64,000 nt of DNA from Rhodobacteraceae bacterium XHP0102. Its GTDB lineage: Bacteria; Pseudomonadota; Alphaproteobacteria; Rhodobacterales; Rhodobacteraceae. The notes under the pieces were generated by a model. The model searched no databases. It had not been told where the DNA came from and saw only the letters and a program-made list of their open reading frames with translations. This document shows, in pieces, positions 1 through 8,007 of this stretch (position 1 is the stretch's first letter; each line of letters begins with the position of its first letter). The stretch lies in assembly GCA_025751475.1 (NCBI GenBank), contig JAOWLD010000001.1, positions 310,001 to 374,000 on the forward strand. The letters are read 5' to 3'. A program made the translations under genes and the position numbers.

Positions 1-105
1 GGCAGGTGGGATGCCCCGTGAGAGCCACCCCTCTAGCATTGCAGACCCCATTTTCCCGCAGCCAAAAATCACCATGCCACGGGCGGCAATATCGTCAAAC
101 ACCAT
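1..105 (-). CDS. proC: Pyrroline-5-carboxylate reductase, N-terminal part (cut by window edge)
   Basis: Only the first 35 codons are present. The gene runs off the left edge. The visible peptide has a short leader followed by VIFGCGKMGSAMLEGW, the glycine-rich Rossmann NAD(P)H-binding motif typical of ProC, which reduces pyrroline-5-carboxylate to proline in the cytosol. The ATG at 105-103 has a GGGGAG ribosome-binding site just upstream. It lies 31 bases downstream of the YbjN-like gene on the same strand, so the two are probably co-transcribed. The identification rests on a short N-terminus and on the YbjN-proC neighbourhood common in Rhodobacterales. Another Rossmann-fold reductase is possible but less likely. 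Confidence 0.75.
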   Translation of the reverse strand, partial: MVFDDIAARGMVIFGCGKMGSAMLEGWLSRGIPPA

Positions 106-135
106 CAGCTCTCCCCTGTTGCTTTGCGCAACAGG

Positions 136-639
136 TTAGGCCCGACCGAAGCCTTCGGCAATGGCCACTTGGATGGCTTCGCTTGGTGATTGGTTCCCCC
201 AGCAGGCCAATTGGAAAGCGGGGTAATAGCGTTCGCTTGCCAAAATGGCGGTCTCAACCATGCAGGCAATCTGTTCGGGGCTTGCCAGTTGATCCCCTGC
301 GAGAACCAAGCCATAGCGATAGACCATCATCTTCTGCTCGGCCCAGAAACTAAAGGCACCCGCCCAACATTTGTCATTAGCAAGGTTCAATGTCTCGTAA
401 AGCTTGCCCATAGATTCGGCGGGTGGGTCCATGTCGAAGGTGCAGATCATCCGCAGCGTTTCGTCATAGCTCGACCATGCCAATGTCACCGAATAGGTGC
501 GCCACTGCCCCTCAAGGGCCATTGCGATTTGATCATCAGCAACACGGTCGAAATCCCAGTCATGCCGTGTGGCAAGGGTTTCAACGATATCGATGGGATG
601 GAGGTCTTCGACATCCATATACTGCTCGGAAAGTGACAT
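136..639 (-). CDS. YbjN domain-containing protein
   Basis: A 167-residue cytosolic protein of the YbjN family. The family has a type III secretion chaperone-like fold and no agreed biochemical role, and E. coli YbjN affects motility and stress phenotypes. No signal peptide or membrane segment is visible. Motifs typical of the family include the segment around SVTLAWSSYDETLRMICTFDM and the conserved C-terminal half with MVYRYGLVLAGDQ. The ATG at 639 (MSLSEQYMDVEDL) is chosen over an upstream in-frame start at 720 because the extra residues are Arg/Pro-rich and do not look coding. It precedes proC on the same strand. Confidence 0.8.
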   Translation of the reverse strand: MSLSEQYMDVEDLHPIDIVETLATRHDWDFDRVADDQIAMALEGQWRTYSVTLAWSSYDETLRMICTFDMDPPAESMGKLYETLNLANDKCWAGAFSFWAEQKMMVYRYGLVLAGDQLASPEQIACMVETAILASERYYPAFQLACWGNQSPSEAIQVAIAEGFGRA

Positions 640-864
640 TGCCCTAGGCCTCGTTCTTGGCAGCCTGTCGCGGGCATTGGGTTTATTCCCAATTTGCCCA
701 CTAAGGCTGGGTGTCTCCACTAAGGGTCGGCTGATTTGCGCGATCCCATACCAAATATGGTGCGGTTACTTTATCCACCTGTAAAGCAATATTTTGATGA
801 CGCATCCAGAAATTGCGGTTTTCGTAATCCTGTCCACAAGAATTTGGGGGCTGTGCATAAAGAA

Positions 865-894
865 GGGGCGGCCTTTGCATGGCAAGACCGCCCC
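865..894 (-). terminator. Probable terminator downstream of ubiK
   Basis: A 7-bp GC stem, GGGGCGG at 865-871 paired with CCGCCCC at 888-894, is followed on the minus strand by a T-rich stretch (TTCTTTATG). It lies about 27 bases past the ubiK stop, the right place for an intrinsic terminator. The loop is long (16 bases), so efficiency is uncertain. Confidence 0.45.
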
Positions 895-920
895 ACATCC
901 CTGACGCAACAGTGCTGCGC

Positions 921-1166
921 TTATTTTTTCTTCTTTTCCAATGCTTCAAGGCGGGCGGACAGGGCCTCGTTTTCTTCACGGGCTTTTTGCGCCATGGCAC
1001 GCACGGCATCGAATTCTTCGCGGGTGACAAAATCGCGATCGGCAAGCCAGCGATCCATCAGCGATTTCATGGCGTTCTCCGCCTCTTCGCGCGCGCCCTG
1101 CGCCACGCCCATGGCATTGGTCATCAACTGGCTGATATCGTCCATCATTTTGTTGCGGGTCTGCAT
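921..1166 (-). CDS. ubiK: Ubiquinone biosynthesis accessory factor UbiK (BMFP domain)
   Basis: An 81-residue protein of the BMFP/YqiC family. UbiK helps the membrane-associated ubiquinone biosynthesis complex and partners UbiJ in gammaproteobacteria. The N-terminal two thirds is an amphipathic helix (MMDDISQLMTNAMGVAQGA, then AENAMKSLMDRWL). The C-terminal third is a coiled coil with ENEALSARLEALEKKKK, the usual family architecture and length. The start ATG at 1166 is preceded by an AAGGA element. It is transcribed divergently from lgt across a 145-bp gap. Confidence 0.85.
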   Translation of the reverse strand: MQTRNKMMDDISQLMTNAMGVAQGAREEAENAMKSLMDRWLADRDFVTREEFDAVRAMAQKAREENEALSARLEALEKKKK

Positions 1167-1311
1167 GGGCTATCCTTTGTGTCGTATCCGTGAAACTTTC
1201 GTCTGTTCCCTGATATGGGACATATACCGCGCCGCTTCAAGGTTGACATCGCCGCATGGGGGCCTATCCAAGGCGTAACCCAGACCCCGCGACCAAAGAA
1301 AGAGGTCCGCG

Positions 1312-2238
1312 ATGATTTACGCGATACCGTTTCCTGATATCTCGCCTGCGCTGTTTGCGATTGATATGGGCGGGTTCCAATTCGCCTTACGTTGGTATGC
1401 TTTGGCCTATATCGCGGGGTTTGTGATTGCTGCGTGGATGATTGGGCGGCATTTGTGCAAGGCCACGCTGTGGCGGAACACCACTGCGCCGATGGCACCT
1501 GATGTGGTGGAGCCGCTTTTGACATGGATGGTCTTGGGCGTGATCCTAGGGGGGCGTTTGGGCTATGTGATCTTTTATCAGCCCAGTTATTACCTGCAAA
1601 ACCCTGCCGAGATTTTACAGGTCTGGCAAGGGGGGATGTCCTTTCATGGCGGCTTTTTAGGTGTCGTGATTGCAGGGGTTTTGTTTTGTCGCATCCATAA
1701 GGTCAGCCTCGCCAGTTTGGCCGATCTTTTGGCACTGGCCACGCCGCCTGCTTTATTTCTGGGGCGCAGTGCCAATTTCATCAATGCCGAGCTGTGGGGA
1801 CGCCCCACCGATGCGCCATGGGGGGTCATCTTTCCCGGCGCGGCGGCGCAGGACTGTGCGGGACCTGTCGGCATTGTGATGGATGCTGGCGTACAGTTCT
1901 GCGCGCGCCACCCTTCGCAGCTGTATGAAGCGCTGCTTGAGGGTCTTATACTAGGCCTAGTGATTTTGTATTTGATTCATCGCCGTGGATGGCTCCGTGT
2001 TCCTGGGCAGGTGGCGGGGCTGTTCTTCTTGGGATATGGATTAGGGCGTTTTATCGTGGAGCATTTTCGGCAACCCGATGCGCAGTTTTTCCTGAACCAC
2101 CCCCGCGGCTATGCGCTTTGGCTGTCGGATGATATCGGGGTGACGATGGGGCAACTTCTATCCCTGCCGATGGTGGTCGCGGGTGTCGTGGTGATTGCGG
2201 TCGCGCGGCAGGTGGCACGGCGCAAGGCGCGGGCCTAA
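1312..2238 (+). CDS. lgt: Prolipoprotein diacylglyceryl transferase
   Basis: A 308-residue polytopic inner-membrane enzyme that moves diacylglycerol from phosphatidylglycerol to the lipobox cysteine of prolipoproteins, the first step of lipoprotein maturation. Visible hallmarks are the HGGFLG motif (near residue 107), the signature [16 protein letters not shown] around residues 148-162, and about seven hydrophobic segments. Length is slightly above the usual 270-300. Its TAA overlaps the ATG of the next gene by one base (TAATG), indicating translational coupling. The window encodes several Lgt substrates (the small lipoproteins at 24.4 and 25.4 kb, and NlpD) plus the LolC/D release machinery. 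Confidence 0.96.
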   Translation: MIYAIPFPDISPALFAIDMGGFQFALRWYALAYIAGFVIAAWMIGRHLCKATLWRNTTAPMAPDVVEPLLTWMVLGVILGGRLGYVIFYQPSYYLQNPAEILQVWQGGMSFHGGFLGVVIAGVLFCRIHKVSLASLADLLALATPPALFLGRSANFINAELWGRPTDAPWGVIFPGAAAQDCAGPVGIVMDAGVQFCARHPSQLYEALLEGLILGLVILYLIHRRGWLRVPGQVAGLFFLGYGLGRFIVEHFRQPDAQFFLNHPRGYALWLSDDIGVTMGQLLSLPMVVAGVVVIAVARQVARRKARA

Positions 2239-3326
2239 TGGCAGCAGGCGGGCTTGAAGCGCGGCTTTTACGCCGCATCGCACAGTCTGGCCCACTTTCT
2301 GTGGCCGAGTTTATGACCGAAGCTCTGCTGCATCCTGAATTTGGGTATTATATGAAACAGCCCGCTCTTGGCCGTGCAGGGGATTTCGTCACTGCGCCCG
2401 AAGTTTCGCAAATCTTTGGAGAGGTGATTGGTCTTTGGCTGGCGCAGGTTTGGATGGATCACGGCGCATGGCCTGCGGTGCATTTGGTCGAGCTTGGCGG
2501 CGGGCGTGGCACGTTGATGGCTGATATTTTGCGTGCGACCAAAGGTCTGCCTGCCTTTGGTGAGGCGATCACGCTGCATATGGTGGAAGCCTCGCCGTTG
2601 ATGCGTGCCGCCCAAGAACAGGCGTTGGCGTCATTTAGACCGCAGTTCCATGACACAATCGCCACCCTGCCAGACGGGCCTCTGTATCTTGTCGCAAATG
2701 AATTTTTTGATGCGCTGCCTGTTCGGCAATTCCAAAAAAGCAGTGAGGGATGGCATGAGCGGCAGATCGGTGCGGATGAAACAGGGCTGATTTGGGGGCT
2801 TGGGCCTCTGATTGCCCCTGATTGGCTGACCCCACAGTTTGGCCCTAAAGAGGCGGGCGCGATTGTCGAGGTCAATAGGGCCGCCGAGGCCATCATGGCG
2901 GATATTGGCAGACGGGTTGCGACACATGGTGGCGCGGCTTTGGTCATTGATTATGGAGATTGGATCAGCGCAGGCGATACCTTTCAGGCCATCAAGGATC
3001 ACAGCTATGCCGATCCATTGGCGGCTATTGGCACCGCCGATTTGACCGCCCATGTGGCCTTTCAGCCTCTCGCGGCCAGTGCCGCACCCGCCCGTGCAGC
3101 CCCGCTACAGCCGCAAGGTCTGTTTCTCGAACGCCTTGGCATCACCGCGCGCGCGGAACGTTTGGCGCAAAATTTACGCGGTGACGCATTGGACGCACAT
3201 ATTGCCGCGCATCGCAGGTTGACCCATCCCAAAGAAATGGGACAGCTGTTCAAAGTGCTGGGTGTGACGCATCAAGATGCGCCACCCTTGCCCGCCTTGG
3301 ATGATATGGAGACGAGGGAAAGTTAA
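2238..3326 (+). CDS. SAM-dependent methyltransferase, MidA/NDUFAF7 family (DUF185)
   Basis: A 362-residue class I methyltransferase. The mitochondrial homologue NDUFAF7/MidA dimethylates an arginine of the NDUFS2 subunit of complex I during assembly. A similar role on bacterial NuoD is inferred, not shown. SAM-binding motif I is clear in VELGGGRGTLMADILR (residues ~82-97), and ANEFFDALPVRQF and VIDYG are further family motifs. The start overlaps the lgt stop (TAATG), and the stop lies one base before the pgeF start. It is the middle gene of a tight three-gene operon. Confidence 0.88.
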   Translation: MAAGGLEARLLRRIAQSGPLSVAEFMTEALLHPEFGYYMKQPALGRAGDFVTAPEVSQIFGEVIGLWLAQVWMDHGAWPAVHLVELGGGRGTLMADILRATKGLPAFGEAITLHMVEASPLMRAAQEQALASFRPQFHDTIATLPDGPLYLVANEFFDALPVRQFQKSSEGWHERQIGADETGLIWGLGPLIAPDWLTPQFGPKEAGAIVEVNRAAEAIMADIGRRVATHGGAALVIDYGDWISAGDTFQAIKDHSYADPLAAIGTADLTAHVAFQPLAASAAPARAAPLQPQGLFLERLGITARAERLAQNLRGDALDAHIAAHRRLTHPKEMGQLFKVLGVTHQDAPPLPALDDMETRES

Positions 3327-3327
3327 G

Positions 3328-4104
3328 ATGGCCGCGCATTTTGCCCCGATCGATCCGATTACATCGCCCCTTCTGGCAGGGGCACATCATGGATTTTTTA
3401 CCCGCAAGGGCGGCGCGTCCAGCGGTATCTTTGCAAGCCTTAACTGTGGCAATGGATCATCGGACCAATCGGATTTGGTCGAGATCAATCGCGCGCGCGT
3501 GGCCCGTGAAATGGGGGTCGAGGCAGATTGCCTGATCACCGTGCATCAAACCCATTCGGCAGACGCGGTTTTGGTGGAAGGCCCGATTGGCGGAGGCAAG
3601 CCAGAGGCGGATGCGCTCGTTTCTCGCAACCCAGGCTTGGCGCTTGCGGTTTTGACGGCGGATTGTCAGCCTGTCCTGTTTCACGAAGCTGATGCAGGGG
3701 TGATTGGGGCGGCGCACGCGGGCTGGAAAGGGGCGCAGGCCGGTATCCTTGAATCCACGATTGATCTGATGGTGGCCCAAGGTGCGGCACGCGATAATAT
3801 TCGGGCCGTCATCGGGCCAACGATTTCCCAAGCCAATTACGAGGTGGGTCAAGAATTCTTCGAGAGTTTTGTAGATGATGATCCGAATGCGGCGCGGTTT
3901 TTTATCAACGGGGCAGCGCCTGATAAATATCTCTTTGATTTGCCAGGCTATGGTTTGATGCGATTGCGTGCGGCGGGGATCGCACAGGCCGAATGGTGCG
4001 GGCATTGCACCTACCGCGAGACAGAGTTGTTTTTTTCCTATCGCCGCGCCACACATCGCAGTGAGGGGGATTATGGGCGGTTGATTTCGGCCATCCGCCT
4101 TTGA
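3328..4104 (+). CDS. pgeF: Peptidoglycan editing factor PgeF (multicopper polyphenol oxidase family, YfiH)
   Basis: A 258-residue protein of the YfiH/LACC1 family. E. coli PgeF cleaves wrongly incorporated L-Ser from UDP-MurNAc precursors, and other members act on purine nucleosides. The family metal/catalytic residues are visible in HQTHSADAV, LTADCQPVLF, GAAHAGWKG and the C-terminal GHCTYRE. The ATG at 3328 is used rather than an upstream in-frame ATG at 3277 because the earlier 17 codons lie inside midA and give non-homologous residues. It is the last gene of the lgt-midA-pgeF operon. Confidence 0.88.
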   Translation: MAAHFAPIDPITSPLLAGAHHGFFTRKGGASSGIFASLNCGNGSSDQSDLVEINRARVAREMGVEADCLITVHQTHSADAVLVEGPIGGGKPEADALVSRNPGLALAVLTADCQPVLFHEADAGVIGAAHAGWKGAQAGILESTIDLMVAQGAARDNIRAVIGPTISQANYEVGQEFFESFVDDDPNAARFFINGAAPDKYLFDLPGYGLMRLRAAGIAQAEWCGHCTYRETELFFSYRRATHRSEGDYGRLISAIRL

Positions 4105-4232
4105 CCTGTCGCCGTTGAATTACCTTTATCTTCCGCCAATGTGACGGGATTTCGTCTCAACTTTGCCTGATTTCTCCACGATCTTCCCCCCAGACAAGCG
4201 CGACAGATGCGCGGTTTTTTGGAGAGATGCAG

Positions 4233-4370
4233 ATGAAAACACGTTGGATGGAAACGGTGATTGCCCTGTCACAGGCGGATGCACCACGCTTGCCTTGGAT
4301 GCGTGATGTGGCCGATGAGCTTAAGCACCAGACATTGAATGCAGACCTAGGACAAAAGCGGGCCAGCTGA
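4233..4370 (+). CDS. Small conserved-type hypothetical protein, 45 aa
   Basis: A 45-codon ORF, beginning MKTRWMETVIALSQADAPRL and continuing PWMRDVADELKHQ to a C-terminus QKRAS. The ATG at 4233 has GGAGAG six bases upstream. An in-frame ATG at 4227 sits on top of that ribosome-binding site and is less likely. I recall similarly short MKTRWM-type proteins annotated as hypothetical in roseobacters, but that is memory, not a search. The first ~12 residues could form an amphipathic helix. No known domain is present. The last codons form the 5' arm of a strong terminator hairpin, so gene and terminator are fused. Confidence 0.6.
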   Translation: MKTRWMETVIALSQADAPRLPWMRDVADELKHQTLNADLGQKRAS

Positions 4371-4380
4371 TCCCGCTTTT
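4354..4380. terminator. Bidirectional intrinsic terminator
   Basis: A perfect 9-bp stem, AAAAGCGGG at 4354-4362 and CCCGCTTTT at 4372-4380, with a 9-base loop. The T-tract is TTTT on one strand and TTTTGTCC on the other, so it can serve both the 45-aa gene and the converging Lrp regulator that ends at 4384. Confidence 0.8.
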
Positions 4381-4383
4381 CCC

Positions 4384-4884
4384 TTAATCCATTTTTGCCA
4401 AACGGTCCTCGAGCACATCAAAGGGCACGCCTGGCTCGTCTTTTGCGCCGCGAATGACCAAGGAGGTCCGCACGCTGGCCACATTCGGCGCTGCGGTCAA
4501 ATGCTCCGTAAGGAAGTTTTGGAAGGTCGAAAGATCAGGCGCCACGCATTTCAAGATGAAATCAATTTCGCCATTGAGCATATGGCATTCACGCACCAAC
4601 GGCCACTCATTGCAGCGGTTTTCAAAAGCGACCAGATCAGCCTCCGCTTGGCTGTGAAGGCCTACCATTGCGAAAACCTGCACCTCGAAGCCCAACATCC
4701 GCGCGTCTACTTCGGCGTGATACCCGCCGATGAATCCTGTCTCCTCCAAGGTGCGCACGCGGCGCAAACAGGGTGGGGCAGAAATGCCAACACGTTTGGC
4801 CAATTCCACATTGGTCATCCGCCCGTCACTTTGCAGTTCTGCAAGAATCTTGCGATCAATCGGATCGAGTTTGGTTGTTGGCAT
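4384..4884 (-). CDS. Lrp/AsnC family transcriptional regulator
   Basis: A 166-residue regulator with an N-terminal winged HTH (DPIDRKILAELQSDGRMTN, then VELAKRVGISAPPCLRRVRTL, residues ~5-45) and a C-terminal RAM/AsnC effector-binding domain. The ATG at 4884 (MPTTKLD) is chosen because it gives the family's usual N-terminus and has GAGGATA upstream. An extension to 5034 is not supported. It is transcribed divergently from trxB across 240 bp, a pairing that suggests it could control trxB or itself. The ligand is unknown. Confidence 0.9.
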   Translation of the reverse strand: MPTTKLDPIDRKILAELQSDGRMTNVELAKRVGISAPPCLRRVRTLEETGFIGGYHAEVDARMLGFEVQVFAMVGLHSQAEADLVAFENRCNEWPLVRECHMLNGEIDFILKCVAPDLSTFQNFLTEHLTAAPNVASVRTSLVIRGAKDEPGVPFDVLEDRLAKMD

Positions 4885-5124
4885 TATTGTTATCCTCTCG
4901 CTCACGATTTGCGATCCTGAGCGATAACGCCAGAAAAACGCAACTTTATTACGCACCCGCGCAATATATGGAATATTGGACAGCGCTTTGCAAGGCTTTG
5001 GCGGGGGTTTGCGAGGGCTTTCATCGCTCGCCATGGGGGTTTATATCAGAGTGAAAGGATTTGTGGCGCAGGGGGTGAACAGCCCGTGCTGCAAGGATCA
5101 TTGGACAGATAAAGGAGCCACCCC

Positions 5125-6090
5125 ATGAGTGCCACACGTCACACGCGCGTCTTGATTATCGGGTCTGGCCCTGCTGGCTACACCGCAGCGGTCTATGCCA
5201 GTCGTGCCATGCTGGAGCCGATTTTGGTTCAGGGCATACAGCCAGGCGGGCAGTTGACCATCACGACCGATGTGGAAAACTGGCCAGGTGATGCCTCCGT
5301 CATGGGGCCTGATCTCATGGTGCGGATGGAGAACCACGCGCGTGAAATGGGGGCCGAGATCATTTCGGATCACATTTCTGATCTCGATTTGTCACAGCGC
5401 CCGTTCCGTGCCTCTGGCGATACAGGCACAATCTATACCGCCGATGCGGTGATCTTGGCCACAGGCGCACAAGCGCGGTGGTTGGGCCTGCCTTCGGAAG
5501 AACATTTCAAGGGATTTGGTGTGTCTGCCTGCGCCACCTGTGACGGGTTCTTTTATCGCGGCCAAGAGGTGGTGGTGATTGGCGGCGGAAACACCGCGGT
5601 TGAAGAAGCGCTGTTTTTGACCAATTTCGCTTCGAAAGTCACCCTGATCCACCGCCGCGATAGCCTGCGCGCGGAAAAGATCATGCAAGACCGCCTGTTC
5701 AAACATCCCAAGATCGAGGTTCTTTGGAACCATGAGGTGGACGAGGTCGTGGGAACGGATGCGCCACGCGGTGTCGAGGCGGTGAAGGCTCGCCACACAG
5801 AGACAGGCGAAATCACCGAAGTGCCATGTAAAGGGTTCTTTGTGGCCATCGGTCATGCGCCTGCCAGTGAGTTGATCAAGGATCAGCTGAAACTGCATTC
5901 TGGCGGGTATGTCTGGGTTGAGCCGGGCACCACTCGAACATCGATTGATGGGGTTTTCGCGGCGGGTGATTTGACCGACCATACCTATCGCCAAGCGGTG
6001 ACCAGCGCGGGCATGGGTTGCATGGCGGCATTGGATGCGGAGCGGTGGTTGGCGGAACAGGCCGCAGGTGCCGCGCAAGCCGCCGAGTAG
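5125..6090 (+). CDS. trxB: Thioredoxin-disulfide reductase
   Basis: A 321-residue cytosolic flavoprotein that reduces oxidised thioredoxin with NADPH. An FAD-binding GxGxxG lies at the N-terminus ([20 protein letters not shown]), the redox-active disulfide is in ACATCDGFF (~residues 135-143), and the NADPH-binding motif [17 protein letters not shown] follows. The C-terminal FAD motif [10 protein letters not shown] is also present. The ATG at 5125 has AAAGGAG seven bases upstream. It is monocistronic, with an inverted repeat downstream, and divergent from an Lrp/AsnC gene. Confidence 0.97.
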   Translation: MSATRHTRVLIIGSGPAGYTAAVYASRAMLEPILVQGIQPGGQLTITTDVENWPGDASVMGPDLMVRMENHAREMGAEIISDHISDLDLSQRPFRASGDTGTIYTADAVILATGAQARWLGLPSEEHFKGFGVSACATCDGFFYRGQEVVVIGGGNTAVEEALFLTNFASKVTLIHRRDSLRAEKIMQDRLFKHPKIEVLWNHEVDEVVGTDAPRGVEAVKARHTETGEITEVPCKGFFVAIGHAPASELIKDQLKLHSGGYVWVEPGTTRTSIDGVFAAGDLTDHTYRQAVTSAGMGCMAALDAERWLAEQAAGAAQAAE

Positions 6091-6112
6091 AGCAAAGAAC
6101 AGAAAGGGCCTA

Positions 6113-6162
6113 AATCGCCGATTTCGCAGCACCGCCATTTGCGTGGATGCGGATCGGCGATT
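6113..6162 (+). terminator. Long inverted repeat after trxB, possible terminator
   Basis: AATCGCCGAT at 6113-6122 is the exact reverse complement of ATCGGCGATT at 6153-6162, with a 30-base loop that contains a further CGCA/TGCG pairing. A T-rich run (TTTCTTTTTTCT) begins a few bases later, 6168-6180. Position and T-run suggest a Rho-independent terminator for trxB. The large loop is atypical. Confidence 0.5.
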
Positions 6163-6209
6163 ATCCTGTTTCTTTTTTCTATAAAATTTACGCCATTGCT
6201 TGAATTTTG

Positions 6210-6271
6210 CCACAAAGGGGCGCTAAGGCGGCTTTCAATGGGGTGCCGCAGATGTGTCGTGGCCCCTTTGG
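6210..6271 (+). promoter_or_regulatory. Structured 5' leader of the sat-cysC gene
   Basis: AAAGGGGC at 6214-6221 pairs with GCCCCTTT at 6262-6269, and an internal GCGGC (6228-6232) can pair with GCCGC (6245-6249). The result is a two-storey hairpin ending about 27 bases before the start codon. No poly-T follows, so it is not a classical terminator. It could be a leader controlling translation or transcription, or simply an operator inverted repeat. Seen directly: the complementary arms. Regulatory role: inference. Confidence 0.4.
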
Positions 6272-6297
6272 TTTGACTTAAACGGAAAGTATTCTTG

Positions 6298-8004
6298 ATG
6301 GCTGCCCCCCTTCACGCCCCGATCCCCGAACTTTATGTCTCTTACGACTCCGCGCAGAAGCTCAAGCTTGAGGCGGCGGAGTTGCTATCATGGGATCTAA
6401 CCGCGCGCCAAATCTGCGATTTGGAATTGTTGATGAACGGTGGGTTTAACCCGCTTAAAGGGTTCTTGGGGCAGGAGGATTATGACAGCGTGGTCGAGAC
6501 CATGCGTCTGGCCGATGGCACGCTTTGGCCGATGCCAATCACGCTTGATATTTCCGAGGACTTCGCCGCCAAGGTCGAGACGGGCCAAGATATCGCGTTG
6601 CGCGATCAAGAGGGGGTGATCCTTGCGATCCTGTCCATATCTGACAAATGGGTGCCCAATAAGGCGCGCGAAGCGGAAAAGGTGTTTGGCGCGGATGATC
6701 TGGCCCATCCTGCGGTGAACTATCTGCATCATGTGGCAGGCCCCGTTTATTTGGGCGGGGCGATCACGGGGATTCAGCAGCCGATCCATTATGATTTCCG
6801 CGCACGCCGTGACACGCCCAACGAGATGCGGGCCTATTTCCGCAAATTGGGGTGGAAGCGGATTGTTGCCTTCCAAACCCGCAACCCGCTGCATCGCGCG
6901 CATCAGGAATTGACCTTCCGCGCCGCCAAAGAGGCACAGGCAAACCTGTTGATCCATCCTGTGGTGGGCATGACCAAGCCTGGCGATGTGGATCACTTTA
7001 CCCGTGTGCGCTGCTACGAAGCGGTGCTTGATAAATACCCTGCCGCAACCACAACGATGAGCTTGCTGAACCTTGCCATGCGTATGGCTGGCCCGCGCGA
7101 GGCGGTGTGGCACGGCTTGATCCGCGCCAATCACGGCTGCACCCATTTCATCGTGGGGCGCGATCACGCAGGGCCAGGGAAGAATTCAAAAGGCGAAGAT
7201 TTCTATGGTCCCTATGACGCACAGGAGCTGTTCAAACAGCACCAAGATGAGATCGGCGTTGAGATGGTGGATTTCAAGCACATGGTCTATGTGCAGGAAA
7301 AAGCGCAATATTACCCCGCCAATGAGGTGTCCGAAGGCGATACGGTTCTAGATATTTCGGGCACGGAACTGCGCCGCCGTCTGCGCGAGGGGTTGGAAAT
7401 TCCCGAATGGTTCAGCTTCCCTGAAGTGGTGCGCGAATTGCGCCGCACCTCCCCGCCGCGCAGCCAACAAGGCTTTACCGTGTTTTTCACGGGGCTTTCA
7501 GGCTCGGGCAAATCGACCATTGCAAATGCTTTGATGGTCAAGCTGATGGAAATGGGCGGTCGTCCTGTGACGCTGCTTGATGGGGATGTGGTGCGCAAGC
7601 ATCTCTCCTCGGAATTGGGGTTTAGCAAGGAGCACCGCGATATCAACATTCGCCGCATCGGCTATGTCGCCTCGGAGATCACGAAGAATGGCGGGATCGC
7701 CATTTGTGCCCCCATTGCGCCCTATACCGCGACCCGCCGCTCGGTGCGCGAGATGGTCGAAAGCTTTGGCGCTTTTGTCGAGGTGCACGTGGCCACCAGT
7801 CTTGAAGAATGCGAGCGCCGCGACCGCAAGGGGCTTTATAAATTGGCGCGCGAGGGCAAGATCAAGGAATTCACAGGGATTTCTGATCCTTACGAGGCCC
7901 CAACCGCCGCAGAATTGGTGGTTGAAACCGAAGGCACCGAGGTGGATTACTGCGCGCAGCAAGTGCTGTTGAAACTCGAAAGCATGGGGCTGATCGCGGC
8001 TTAA
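6298..8004 (+). CDS. Bifunctional sulfate adenylyltransferase / adenylylsulfate kinase
   Basis: A 568-residue fusion enzyme that activates sulfate to APS and then PAPS for assimilation. Residues ~1-385 are a homomeric-type ATP sulfurylase, with the QTRNPLHRAHQEL and GRDHAGPG motifs. Residues ~390-568 are an APS kinase with the P-loop FTGLSGSGKSTIAN and the DGDVVRKHL motif. Both sets of catalytic motifs are intact, so both activities are expected. The ATG at 6298 has GGAAAG eight bases upstream. A TTG three bases earlier is ignored. The gene stops three bases before the stop of the converging MORN-repeat gene. The organism thus uses the Sat type rather than the CysDN heterodimer at this locus. 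Confidence 0.95.
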   Translation: MAAPLHAPIPELYVSYDSAQKLKLEAAELLSWDLTARQICDLELLMNGGFNPLKGFLGQEDYDSVVETMRLADGTLWPMPITLDISEDFAAKVETGQDIALRDQEGVILAILSISDKWVPNKAREAEKVFGADDLAHPAVNYLHHVAGPVYLGGAITGIQQPIHYDFRARRDTPNEMRAYFRKLGWKRIVAFQTRNPLHRAHQELTFRAAKEAQANLLIHPVVGMTKPGDVDHFTRVRCYEAVLDKYPAATTTMSLLNLAMRMAGPREAVWHGLIRANHGCTHFIVGRDHAGPGKNSKGEDFYGPYDAQELFKQHQDEIGVEMVDFKHMVYVQEKAQYYPANEVSEGDTVLDISGTELRRRLREGLEIPEWFSFPEVVRELRRTSPPRSQQGFTVFFTGLSGSGKSTIANALMVKLMEMGGRPVTLLDGDVVRKHLSSELGFSKEHRDINIRRIGYVASEITKNGGIAICAPIAPYTATRRSVREMVESFGAFVEVHVATSLEECERRDRKGLYKLAREGKIKEFTGISDPYEAPTAAELVVETEGTEVDYCAQQVLLKLESMGLIAA

Positions 8005-8007
8005 GCG

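Noticed and set aside
640-920. Small gene or tRNA between the YbjN gene and ubiK
   Set aside because: No frame with a ribosome-binding site and no cloverleaf-like sequence. It holds promoter-like AT-rich DNA and the ubiK terminator.
6397-7167. 256-codon open frame antisense to sat
   Set aside because: No recognisable protein features. It mirrors the GC-skewed codon use of the strong sat-cysC gene.
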